From the NCBI GenBank assembly GCA_030618945.1, contig JAUXCI010000165.1, positions 1-5,973 of the forward strand: a stretch of 5,973 bases of DNA, read 5' to 3'. Positions 1 to 5,973 of the stretch are shown here, one piece after another; the stretch's first letter is position 1, and every line of letters begins with the position of its first letter. The notes under the pieces were generated by a model. It worked only from the letters and a program-made list of their open reading frames with translations. It ran no database searches and was not told the DNA's origin. Origin of the DNA: Flavobacteriaceae bacterium. GTDB taxonomy: Bacteria; Bacteroidota; Bacteroidia; Flavobacteriales; Flavobacteriaceae. A program made the position numbers and the translations under genes.

Positions 1-81
1 ATGATACTAGAGTTACATATTTGTGGTCGGAATGTTACAAAAGGTACATTTGCAGCAAAGAAGAAATTAAGATTGAACTAA
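1..81 (+). CDS. Possible 3' end of an upstream gene (partial, unidentified)
   Basis: Frame 1 is open from the first base to a TAA at 79-81 and encodes a basic 26-residue tail ending in KKKLRLN. I do not recognise the family. Frame 3 is also open from base 3 to a TGA at 93-95 and would give a different tail, so the sequence alone does not decide which frame is coding, or whether either is. Frame 1 is slightly preferred because it ends before the ccsBA leader and uses the common TAA stop. The ATG at position 1 is probably an internal codon or coincidence, because the window cuts here. No minus-strand reading frame looks better. Confidence 0.25.
   Translation: MILELHICGRNVTKGTFAAKKKLRLN
20..52 (+). 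promoter_or_regulatory. Putative Bacteroidota-type promoter for ccsBA and the peroxidase gene
   Basis: TACATTTG at 45-52 matches the Bacteroidota -7 consensus TAnnTTTG exactly. A TTTG at 20-23 lies 21 bases upstream, close to the spacing expected for the -33 element. Transcription would start at about 57-60, giving a leader of roughly 105 nt before the ATG at 167. The motif overlaps the possible tail of an upstream gene. It is short and AT-rich, so a chance match is possible. Confidence 0.4.
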
Positions 82-166
82 ATCTGCAAAATTGAATGAT
101 CTCAAAAAAAAAACTATTGAAGGAAATTTTAGTAACTTCGCAAACCAATTTATCGAATTAAAAACA

Positions 167-3100
167 ATGAAAAAAATTGCAAATATTTTATTTTCGACCC
201 GCCTTACTGGTGTATTACTTTTGACCTTTGCTGCTGCTATGGGCATTGCTACTTTTATCGAAAATGATTACGGTACACAAACTGCAAAGGCACTGGTTTA
301 TAATGCCTGGTGGTTTGAACTGGTAATGATCTTATTAACGGTCAATTTTATCGGAAATATCAAAAGGTATGACCTTTTACAAAAGAAAAAATTTTCTGTA
401 CTTCTTTTACACCTTTCTTTTATATTGATTCTTATTGGTGCAGGAATTACCAGGTATATAGGATATGAAGGACTTATGCCCATTTATGAAGGACAAACGA
501 CCAATAAGATGTTATCTGATAAAGCCTATGTTGATATACATATAGATAATGATGAAGAGCAAAAAGCACCCTTATATAAGCATTATCTTTTTGCCAGTAC
601 TTATGGGGATAGTAGTAATTTTATCCATAATACCGCGAACTTTTTGAATTGGATTAGAGGAGGTAACAACTTTTCAATTAAAACTGATTTTAAAGGTGAT
701 CCTATTGAAGTCAATTATGTGAATTATATTCCGAATGCCTATGAAGAATTTCAAACTTCTGAAGAAGGGGAAGTATATTTAAAAATAGTGGAGTCTGGCG
801 GTGGTGGCCGACACGAGCATTATATTAAAGCCGGTGAAACGGTGAATATGCATAATTCTTTATTTGCCTACGAGAATTTTACTGAAGGTGCTACCAATTT
901 ATATACTGTCAACGATACCTTAAGAATTTATACGCCACAAGAAGGTGAATATATGATCATGGCAAGTCAGACTAAAGGAATGGTGGTTAAAGATTCTGTT
1001 CAAACGTTTAATTTCCGGTCTTTATACCAATTGAGTAATAATCAATTTGTTATTCCTGACCAGCCAACCAAGGGTGTGATGAAAATGGTTTCTGGTGATA
1101 AGAATGAGCACCCGGCAGATCTTTTAGAAGTTGAAGTTGTAACGAAAAACACAAAGCAGAATATCACACTTATGGGTAATGCGTTTTCATTAAGAGCGCC
1201 TAAAACTTTTACTCAGGACGGATTGAATTTCAGGCTTAGTTATGGGTCCAAGCAATTTCAAATTCCATTTTCAATTAAACTTCGTGATTTTCAATTGGAA
1301 AGATATCCAGGATCTATGAGCCCTAAATCATATGCCAGTGAGATTACTGTAGTGGATGGAGATGATGTTTTTGATTTTAAAATTTTCATGAATCACGTAC
1401 TTGATCATAAAGGGTATAGGTTTTTCCAGTCCAGTTATAATGATAAAGGAGAAGTGGAACAAACTTTTTTGTCGGTTAACTATGATCGTGCCGGAACCTG
1501 GACTTCTTATATAGGATATTTTTTATTATTTTTTGGACTTATTTGGGCCGTATTTGATAAAAACACCAGGTTTGCAAGTTTGAGAAAAAGTTTAAAAAAG
1601 CTTAAGAAAAAGAAGGCCAAACTCAGTGTGTTGATCCTCTTGATTACTGGCGTATCTTTTGCGCAATCAACACATGATCAGCAATACAAAACTATAGACT
1701 CTATAATAGCAGTTCAAACAGCGGATAAAGCACATGCCAAAGAGTTCGGTAAATTAGTAATTCAGGATGAGGGGGGAAGGATGAAGCCCGTAAATACCTT
1801 TGCATCAGAGTTACTCAGAAAGGTGAGTAAAAAAGACTACTATTTGGATATGGATGCGAATCAGGTGGTAGTGTCTATGTTGACCAATCCAAGATCCTGG
1901 TATTTTGTACCTTTTATATATATCAAAAAAGACAATACTAAGGTTCGGGATTTAATTGGTATTCCTCATGATCAGAAATACGCAAGATTTTCTGATTTTT
2001 TCACTGAAAAAGGTGTTTATAAACTAACAGATGAAGTAGCGAGTGCCCACAAAAAGAAAATTAAAGATAAATATGAAGAAAGTATTTTAAATATTGATGG
2101 TAGGGCTAATTTATTATTTGGAGCCCTTGGTGGAAGTATTTTTAAATTCTTCCCTTTACCAAATGATAAAGACCATAAATGGTATTCATATGTAGAGAGT
2201 CACCATGCCGGTTTTAAAGGAGAAGATTCATTGTATGTGAGTAATATTCTTCCTTTATATGCGGCTCAGGTTGCTGCTTCTACAAAGTCAAATGATTATA
2301 GTGAAGCCGATGAATATTTGGAAAGCATTCACAAATTTCAGCGAAAATATGGCACTGAGGTTGTACCGAGTGAGAGGAAAGTTGATCTGGAGCTATTCTA
2401 TAATGAATACGATATTTTCAAATCATTGTTCGCTTATTATATGTACGCCAGTTTATTGATGTTTATTGTTGTGATCATCAATATTTTTAACAATAAAAAA
2501 TGGGTGAACGCAATGGTCAAAATTTGTTCAGCCATCATTGTTGCCTTGTTCGTTTATCAAACAATAGGGCTAGGTATACGTTGGTATATTTCGGGCCATG
2601 CTCCTTGGTCAAATGGTTATGAATCAATGATTTATGTGTCATGGGCAACCATGTTGTTTGGCTTGGTTTTTGGAAAGAGATCGCCTTTGACCCTTGCAGC
2701 TACTACCTTTGTAACTTCGATGTTACTTATGGTAGCCCATTGGAACTGGATGGATCCGTCAATAGGTAATTTAGTTCCTGTTTTGGATTCTTATTGGTTG
2801 ATGGTTCACGTTGCCATTATAGTAGCCAGTTATGGACCGTTTACCATAGGGATGATTTTAGGTATGTTATCAATGATCCTTTATGTTTTTACCAATAAAA
2901 AGAATAAGAAGAAAATGAATCTGGCAATCAATGAGATCACATCAATAAATGAGATGTCATTGACCGTGGGTCTTATTCTTTTGGTGATAGGAAACTTCCT
3001 CGGAGGGATCTGGGCCAATGAAAGTTGGGGTAGGTATTGGGGATGGGACCCAAAAGAAACCTGGGCCTTGATCAGTATTATTATTTACTCTTTTGTTTTA

Positions 3101-3349
3101 CACATGAGAATCATACCTGGGTTAAAAAGTAAATTCACCTATAATATGATGTCTGTATTTGCTTTTGCCTCTATCCTTATGACCTATTTGGGTGTGAATC
3201 ACCTTTTGTCGGGCTTGCATTCGTATGCACAGGGAGAATCGGCTCAAATCCCTAATCAAATTTGGGGATGGTTGATCGTTTCTGTAATTTTAAGTATATT
3301 GGCTTACCTTAAGTTTGCTAAATTTTATAAAAAGAAAAATAAAAAGTAG
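167..3349 (+). CDS. ccsBA: Fused System II cytochrome c synthetase CcsBA (ResB-CcsA fusion)
   Basis: This inner-membrane protein exports haem and ligates it to CxxCH apocytochromes c at the periplasmic face (System II). It has 1060 residues from the ATG at 167. The frame extends upstream to a TTG at 92, but the ATG gives the family-like N-terminus MKKIANILFSTRLTGVLLL. The CcsB/ResB half has membrane segments near residues 9-26, 47-65 and 76-94, a periplasmic domain to about 445 and a segment at 446-463. A lysine-rich loop and a signal-peptide-like helix (about 485-500) lead into a second periplasmic region (500-750), then the multi-span CcsA half. CcsA motifs are GHAPWSNGYES (810-820) and the haem-binding WWD region (946-966, GRYWGWDPKETW). 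Expected haem-ligand histidines are present: H82 (TM-His1), H881 (P-His1), H979 (TM-His2) and H1018 in LHSY (P-His2). The protein appears intact. No Shine-Dalgarno site is visible. Its TAG stop abuts the next ATG, so the two genes are probably cotranscribed. Confidence 0.95.
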   Translation: MKKIANILFSTRLTGVLLLTFAAAMGIATFIENDYGTQTAKALVYNAWWFELVMILLTVNFIGNIKRYDLLQKKKFSVLLLHLSFILILIGAGITRYIGYEGLMPIYEGQTTNKMLSDKAYVDIHIDNDEEQKAPLYKHYLFASTYGDSSNFIHNTANFLNWIRGGNNFSIKTDFKGDPIEVNYVNYIPNAYEEFQTSEEGEVYLKIVESGGGGRHEHYIKAGETVNMHNSLFAYENFTEGATNLYTVNDTLRIYTPQEGEYMIMASQTKGMVVKDSVQTFNFRSLYQLSNNQFVIPDQPTKGVMKMVSGDKNEHPADLLEVEVVTKNTKQNITLMGNAFSLRAPKTFTQDGLNFRLSYGSKQFQIPFSIKLRDFQLERYPGSMSPKSYASEITVVDGDDVFDFKIFMNHVLDHKGYRFFQSSYNDKGEVEQTFLSVNYDRAGTWTSYIGYFLLFFGLIWAVFDKNTRFASLRKSLKKLKKKKAKLSVLILLITGVSFAQSTHDQQYKTIDSIIAVQTADKAHAKEFGKLVIQDEGGRMKPVNTFASELLRKVSKKDYYLDMDANQVVVSMLTNPRSWYFVPFIYIKKDNTKVRDLIGIPHDQKYARFSDFFTEKGVYKLTDEVASAHKKKIKDKYEESILNIDGRANLLFGALGGSIFKFFPLPNDKDHKWYSYVESHHAGFKGEDSLYVSNILPLYAAQVAASTKSNDYSEADEYLESIHKFQRKYGTEVVPSERKVDLELFYNEYDIFKSLFAYYMYASLLMFIVVIINIFNNKKWVNAMVKICSAIIVALFVYQTIGLGIRWYISGHAPWSNGYESMIYVSWATMLFGLVFGKRSPLTLAATTFVTSMLLMVAHWNWMDPSIGNLVPVLDSYWLMVHVAIIVASYGPFTIGMILGMLSMILYVFTNKKNKKKMNLAINEITSINEMSLTVGLILLVIGNFLGGIWANESWGRYWGWDPKETWALISIIIYSFVLHMRIIPGLKSKFTYNMMSVFAFASILMTYLGVNHLLSGLHSYAQGESAQIPNQIWGWLIVSVILSILAYLKFAKFYKKKNKK
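3310..3317 (+). promoter_or_regulatory. Weak candidate internal promoter (-7 element) for the peroxidase gene
   Basis: TAAGTTTG matches the TAnnTTTG consensus and lies 33 nt before the peroxidase ATG, which would give a leader of about 25 nt. No convincing -33 TTG is found at the right distance, and the motif lies within the ccsBA coding sequence. It could allow separate expression of the peroxidase under stress, but chance is equally likely. Confidence 0.2.
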
Positions 3350-3949
3350 ATGAAATACCATATTCTTTTCTTTATACTAATTGCTTCCTTTGCTGTATCT
3401 TGTAAAGAGAAAAAGGCCAAGGCAACAAATAAGAATATGACGATGGTAGTGGAGGAGCAAAAAGCTTCTGAAAATATTTATCAGTTTGAAGTAACTGATC
3501 TTTACGGTGATAAATTTGATTTTTCAAGTTTAAAAGGCAAAAAGATTATGGTAGTCAATACCGCTTCTGAATGCGGATTAACGCCACAATATGCAGATCT
3601 TCAAAAATTATATGAAACCTACAAGGATAAGAATTTTATAATCATTGGATTTCCGGCGAATAATTTTGGTGCGCAGGAACCAGGATCAGATCAGGAAATA
3701 GCTAGTTTTTGTAAAGAAAATTACGGCGTTACTTTTCCGATGATGTCTAAAATTTCAGTTAAAGGAGATGATATGCATGAAGTGTATCACTTTTTAACCG
3801 AGAAAAGAAAAAACGGTCTTGAAAACTCAGAAATAGCCTGGAATTTTCAAAAATACTTACTTAATGAAGAGGGTGAACTTGTTAAGGTTATAGAACCAAA
3901 AACATTGCCCACGGATGCATCTATTATCTCATGGATTGAGACAAATTAA
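3350..3949 (+). CDS. Lipoprotein glutathione peroxidase family protein (probably thioredoxin-type peroxidase)
   Basis: A 199-residue protein that reduces hydrogen or lipid hydroperoxides with a catalytic cysteine. Residues 1-18 form a lipoprotein signal: MKYH, a hydrophobic stretch, then AVS-C18. Residues 19-40 are a charged linker, and the thioredoxin-fold peroxidase domain covers about 42-198. The active-site motif is NTASECG with peroxidatic Cys75, not selenocysteine. Cys121 in SFCKENYGVTFP is at the position of the resolving cysteine of thioredoxin-dependent plant-type enzymes. Trp164-Asn165 (WNF) complete most of the tetrad. The usual FPCNQF is FPANNF here, so the tetrad Gln is Asn105 and the middle Cys is Ala103. 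The ATG directly follows the ccsBA TAG with no gap, suggesting translational coupling. A signal-bearing form implies a periplasm-facing membrane anchor. The electron donor is unknown; glutathione is unlikely for a two-Cys form. It has no CxxC motif, so it is not a ResA/CcsX-type apocytochrome reductase. Confidence 0.92.
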   Translation: MKYHILFFILIASFAVSCKEKKAKATNKNMTMVVEEQKASENIYQFEVTDLYGDKFDFSSLKGKKIMVVNTASECGLTPQYADLQKLYETYKDKNFIIIGFPANNFGAQEPGSDQEIASFCKENYGVTFPMMSKISVKGDDMHEVYHFLTEKRKNGLENSEIAWNFQKYLLNEEGELVKVIEPKTLPTDASIISWIETN

Positions 3950-3975
3950 TTCAGTAACATTAATTCCCCAATTTT

Positions 3976-4007
3976 AAACACCTTCATTTGATGAGGGTGT
4001 TTTTTTT
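3976..4007 (+). terminator. Rho-independent terminator after the ccsBA-peroxidase unit
   Basis: The arms 3976-3987 (AAACACCTTCAT) and 3991-4002 (ATGAGGGTGTTT) pair over 12 bp with a single G-U pair and a three-base TTG loop. A run of eight T residues covers 4000-4007. It begins 27 bases after the peroxidase stop codon. Its position indicates that the operon ends here and that priA is transcribed separately. The opposite strand lacks an equally good T-run, so it is mainly a + strand terminator. Confidence 0.9.
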
Positions 4008-4034
4008 GTTCAGTAATAATTTGTTCAGAACTAA
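4005..4034 (+). repeat. Two-copy 15-bp tandem repeat
   Basis: TTTGTTCAGTAATAA at 4005-4019 is followed directly by TTTGTTCAGAACTAA at 4020-4034, identical at 13 of 15 positions. The first copy overlaps the terminator T-run. A related TTCAGTAA occurs at 3950-3957, just after the peroxidase stop. It may be a small local duplication; no function can be assigned. Confidence 0.6.
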
Positions 4035-4061
4035 TATTACACATAGTTTCGTAGTATAAAT

Positions 4062-4092
4062 GACTTGTTCTAATGTTAATCATCTACAAGTC
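4062..4092 (+). repeat. Perfect 7-bp inverted repeat upstream of priA
   Basis: GACTTGT (4062-4068) and ACAAGTC (4086-4092) are exact reverse complements separated by 17 bases. The outer flanks ATG and CAT could extend the pairing if one C is bulged. It covers the region where the -33 element of the priA promoter would lie. It could be a regulator half-site pair or a weak hairpin; no T-run follows, so it is not a terminator. Confidence 0.45.
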
Positions 4093-4093
4093 C

Positions 4094-4110
4094 ATCAAAT
4101 TATATTTGAT
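4094..4110 (+). promoter_or_regulatory. Putative priA promoter -7 element inside a 17-bp palindrome
   Basis: TATATTTG at 4101-4108 matches the Bacteroidota -7 consensus exactly. It sits in ATCAAAT-TAT-ATTTGAT (4094-4110), a perfect 7-bp inverted repeat around a 3-base centre. No good TTG is present at the -33 spacing. Transcription would begin near 4115, leaving a leader of about 33 nt to the proposed CTG start. The overlap of palindrome and -7 element resembles an operator, but the palindrome is AT-rich and could be accidental. Confidence 0.4.
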
Positions 4111-4147
4111 CATTTTGATGTTATTAAAACAATAACCAATTAATAAG

Positions 4148-5973
4148 CTGCTTATCAACTATATCAATGTCATATTGCCCATTCCCTTGCAAAAGTTATT
4201 CACCTATAGTGTTAACGAGGCTGAGTTTGAGTTTATTCAGGTGGGTATGCGGGTGGCAGTACCTTTTGGAAAATCAAAAATATTTACGGCAATTGTCTTT
4301 GAAAAACACCATGAAAAGCCAGAAGCCTATGAAGCCAAAGATATTTATCAGATTCTGGATGATCAACCCGTCGTTACACAACTTCAACTGAGCCACTGGC
4401 AGTGGATTTCGGATTATTATATGTGCTCTCTTGGTGATGTGATGCGAGCTTCTATACCTAGAGCCTTTTTACTGGAAAGCGAAACATTGGTATTAAAGAA
4501 TGAGGCTTTTGAACAGGAATCCCTATTGAATGATGAGGAGTTTCTTATTTGGGAAGCTTTGGAGCATCAAGCTCAATTAAAGATTGATGAAATTGGTAAA
4601 ATTCTTGGCAGGAAAGGTGTTTTGTCGGTAGTCAAAGAAATGATCAACAAAGAGGCCATTTCAGTAAAGGAAGAGATATATGAACAGTACAAACCTAAGA
4701 TGGTTAAGTATATTCAGCTTCATAATAATTATAAAACTGATGATGAGCTGCACAAATTATTAGATGAATTATCTAAAGCGCCTAAGCAGCGAGTGCTAAT
4801 GCTCAGTTTTTTTAATTTGAGATTAGGTTCTAAAAAACCCATTCAGGTAAAAGAACTCATCAAAAAAAGTAATGTTTCATCTGCGATAGTCAATAGTTTG
4901 ATTAAAAAAGGTGTTTTCGAGCAAACATCTGTTCGTGAAGACAGGGTTTCTTTTGAAACAGAAGGGAAAGAAGTCCATAAATTGAATGAGGCTCAAGAAG
5001 CGTCATTAACAGAAATTAAAACCGCTTTTGAAAAGCAGGAGGTTTGTTTGCTGCATGGGATAACCTCAAGTGGAAAAACAGAGATCTACACACATCTTAT
5101 CAATGAAACCCTTGAAAAAGGCCGGCAAGTACTTTATTTATTACCTGAAATCGCTTTGACGACTCATATCATATCAAGGTTGCAGAAATATTTCGGGGAT
5201 GATATATCCGTATTTCATTCCAGGTATTCAGTGGATGAGCGGGTAGAAGTATGGAATAATTTGTTGAAAAAAAAGCAAAAGGCTCAAATTATCTTAGGAG
5301 CCCGCTCATCGGTTCTTTTGCCTTTTAGCAATTTGGGCCTCATTATTGTCGATGAAGAGCACGAGACCTCCTTTAAACAGTTTGAGCCGTCTCCGAGATA
5401 TCATGCAAGAGATACGGCAGTTATGTTGGGCCATATACACAAGGCTAAGGTATTGTTGGGTAGTGCAACTCCGGCCATTGAAACCTATTATAATGCCCAG
5501 CAAAACAAATATGCTTATGTAAAGTTGGATAAGCGTTATGGTGACGTGATGCTTCCGGAGATCGAACTTGTAGATATTAAAGAAAAGCATCGAAAAAAAC
5601 GTATGACGGGTCATTTTTCTGACCGATTGATGGATTTGATGAAAGAGGCTCTTGCCGATAAAGAGCAGATCATCCTGTTTCAAAACAGAAGGGGCTATTC
5701 ACCAATTGTGGAATGCAGTACCTGTGGAATTGCGCCACAATGCCCAAATTGTGACGTTAGCCTGACCTTTCATAAATTCAACAATGAGTTACGGTGTCAT
5801 TACTGCGGACATCATCGGGCCTTACCGCGGATTTGTCCTGCCTGTGAAAACCCGACACTTGATACAAAAGGTTTTGGAACCGAACAGATAGAATTAGAGT
5901 TAAACGATTTGTTTCCTGAGGTAAAAGTTGCAAGAATGGATCTAGATACCACAAGGGGTAAATTTGGCTATCA
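4148..5973 (+). CDS. priA: Primosomal protein N' (replication restart helicase PriA), 3'-truncated by the window
   Basis: PriA is a cytoplasmic superfamily 2 DNA helicase that recognises stalled or repaired forks and reloads the replisome. About 608 residues are visible; the C-terminal part (last helicase motifs and C-terminal domain, perhaps 200 residues) lies beyond the window. Numbering from the proposed CTG at 4148: N-terminal 3'-DNA-binding domain (VILPIPLQKLFTYSV, then GMRVAVPFGKSK), a winged-helix region, Walker A GITSSGKT (304-311), DEEH box (402-405, in VDEEHETSFKQ), SAT motif (439-441) and QNRRGY (512-517). The zinc-binding insert has all eight cysteines: 523, 526, 532, 535, 550, 553, 563 and 566. 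KGFGTEQIE follows. The body is intact and in one frame. The start is problematic: after the in-frame TAA at 4133 there is no ATG, GTG or TTG before TTG 4175, which would cut into the conserved N-terminus. CTG 4148 is the best guess; ATT 4139 and ATC 4154 are alternatives. It lies after a terminator, so it is its own unit. Confidence 0.93.
   Translation, partial: MLINYINVILPIPLQKLFTYSVNEAEFEFIQVGMRVAVPFGKSKIFTAIVFEKHHEKPEAYEAKDIYQILDDQPVVTQLQLSHWQWISDYYMCSLGDVMRASIPRAFLLESETLVLKNEAFEQESLLNDEEFLIWEALEHQAQLKIDEIGKILGRKGVLSVVKEMINKEAISVKEEIYEQYKPKMVKYIQLHNNYKTDDELHKLLDELSKAPKQRVLMLSFFNLRLGSKKPIQVKELIKKSNVSSAIVNSLIKKGVFEQTSVREDRVSFETEGKEVHKLNEAQEASLTEIKTAFEKQEVCLLHGITSSGKTEIYTHLINETLEKGRQVLYLLPEIALTTHIISRLQKYFGDDISVFHSRYSVDERVEVWNNLLKKKQKAQIILGARSSVLLPFSNLGLIIVDEEHETSFKQFEPSPRYHARDTAVMLGHIHKAKVLLGSATPAIETYYNAQQNKYAYVKLDKRYGDVMLPEIELVDIKEKHRKKRMTGHFSDRLMDLMKEALADKEQIILFQNRRGYSPIVECSTCGIAPQCPNCDVSLTFHKFNNELRCHYCGHHRALPRICPACENPTLDTKGFGTEQIELELNDLFPEVKVARMDLDTTRGKFGY

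Noticed and set aside
92..166. TTG at 92 as the start of CcsBA, adding 25 residues
   Set aside because: The added residues are polar and unlike the family N-terminus, whereas the ATG at 167 begins MKKIANILFSTRLTGVLLL just before the first membrane span, as expected for this family.
298..483. Minus-strand open frame of 61 codons
   Set aside because: It lies wholly within the well-supported ccsBA coding region, has no recognisable family features and is a shadow frame.
2259..2459. Plus-strand open frame of 66 codons in another frame
   Set aside because: Fully inside ccsBA, whose own frame encodes a coherent protein here; the composition looks like an out-of-frame translation.
3350..3949. Peroxidase gene as a ResA/CcsX-type thioredoxin for apocytochrome reduction
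   Set aside because: The location next to ccsBA suggested this, but the protein has no CxxC motif and clearly carries the NTASECG and WNF signatures of the glutathione peroxidase family.
4118..4135. Five-codon mini-frame ATG..TAA upstream of priA as a leader peptide
   Set aside because: It is very short, has no ribosome site or attenuator-type hairpin and no special codon content; it is noted only because it shares the PriA frame.
4167..4391. Plus-strand open frame of 74 codons starting with ATG at 4167
   Set aside because: It overlaps the conserved N-terminal domain of PriA in another frame, and its translation resembles no protein. A frameshift linking it to PriA is not needed, because the PriA frame is open from 4136 onward.
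5306..5683. Minus-strand open frame of 125 codons
   Set aside because: It is antisense to the PriA helicase core, where the + frame has the DEEH, SAT and QNRRGY motifs. No promoter or family signature supports it.
1..5973. Search for mobile elements, CRISPR arrays, tRNA or rRNA genes, riboswitches and defence genes
   Set aside because: No transposase, long terminal inverted repeats, regularly spaced repeats, tRNA-like cloverleaf or defence-type domain was seen; nearly all of the window is accounted for by three housekeeping-type genes.

Overview
The window looks like chromosomal DNA of a low-GC member of the Bacteroidota, most likely Flavobacteriia. The grounds are: an AT-rich sequence with no convincing Shine-Dalgarno sites; matches to the Bacteroidota -7 promoter element TAnnTTTG; a single-polypeptide CcsB-CcsA cytochrome c synthetase of the long Bacteroidota form; and a PriA N-terminus of the Bacteroidota type (VILPIPLQKLFTYSV). 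This is family-level pattern recognition, not a database match.

Layout, all genes on the + strand. Positions 1-81 may be the 3' end of an upstream gene, and a promoter-like TTTG / TACATTTG pair lies at 20-52. Positions 167-3349 encode the fused System II cytochrome c synthetase CcsBA. Its TAG stop touches the ATG of a lipoprotein-type glutathione/thioredoxin peroxidase at 3350-3949. A strong intrinsic terminator (3976-4007) closes this two-gene unit. The gap before the next gene holds a 15-bp tandem repeat, two perfect 7-bp inverted repeats and a TATATTTG -7 element. From about 4148 to the window end runs the first three-quarters of priA, the primosomal replication-restart helicase.

How the genes relate. 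CcsBA moves haem across the inner membrane and ligates it to apocytochromes c on the periplasmic side. The adjoining peroxidase carries a lipoprotein signal, so it probably faces the periplasm and removes peroxides there. The abutting genes and shared terminator suggest an envelope redox/respiration operon, but the functional link is inference. PriA belongs to a separate transcription unit and has an unrelated role in DNA replication restart.

No new defence system, mobile element, CRISPR array or RNA gene is visible. The points most worth checking are the absence of an ATG, GTG or TTG start at the expected place in priA, the palindromes around the priA promoter, the signal-peptide-like segment inside CcsBA, and the altered active site of the peroxidase.
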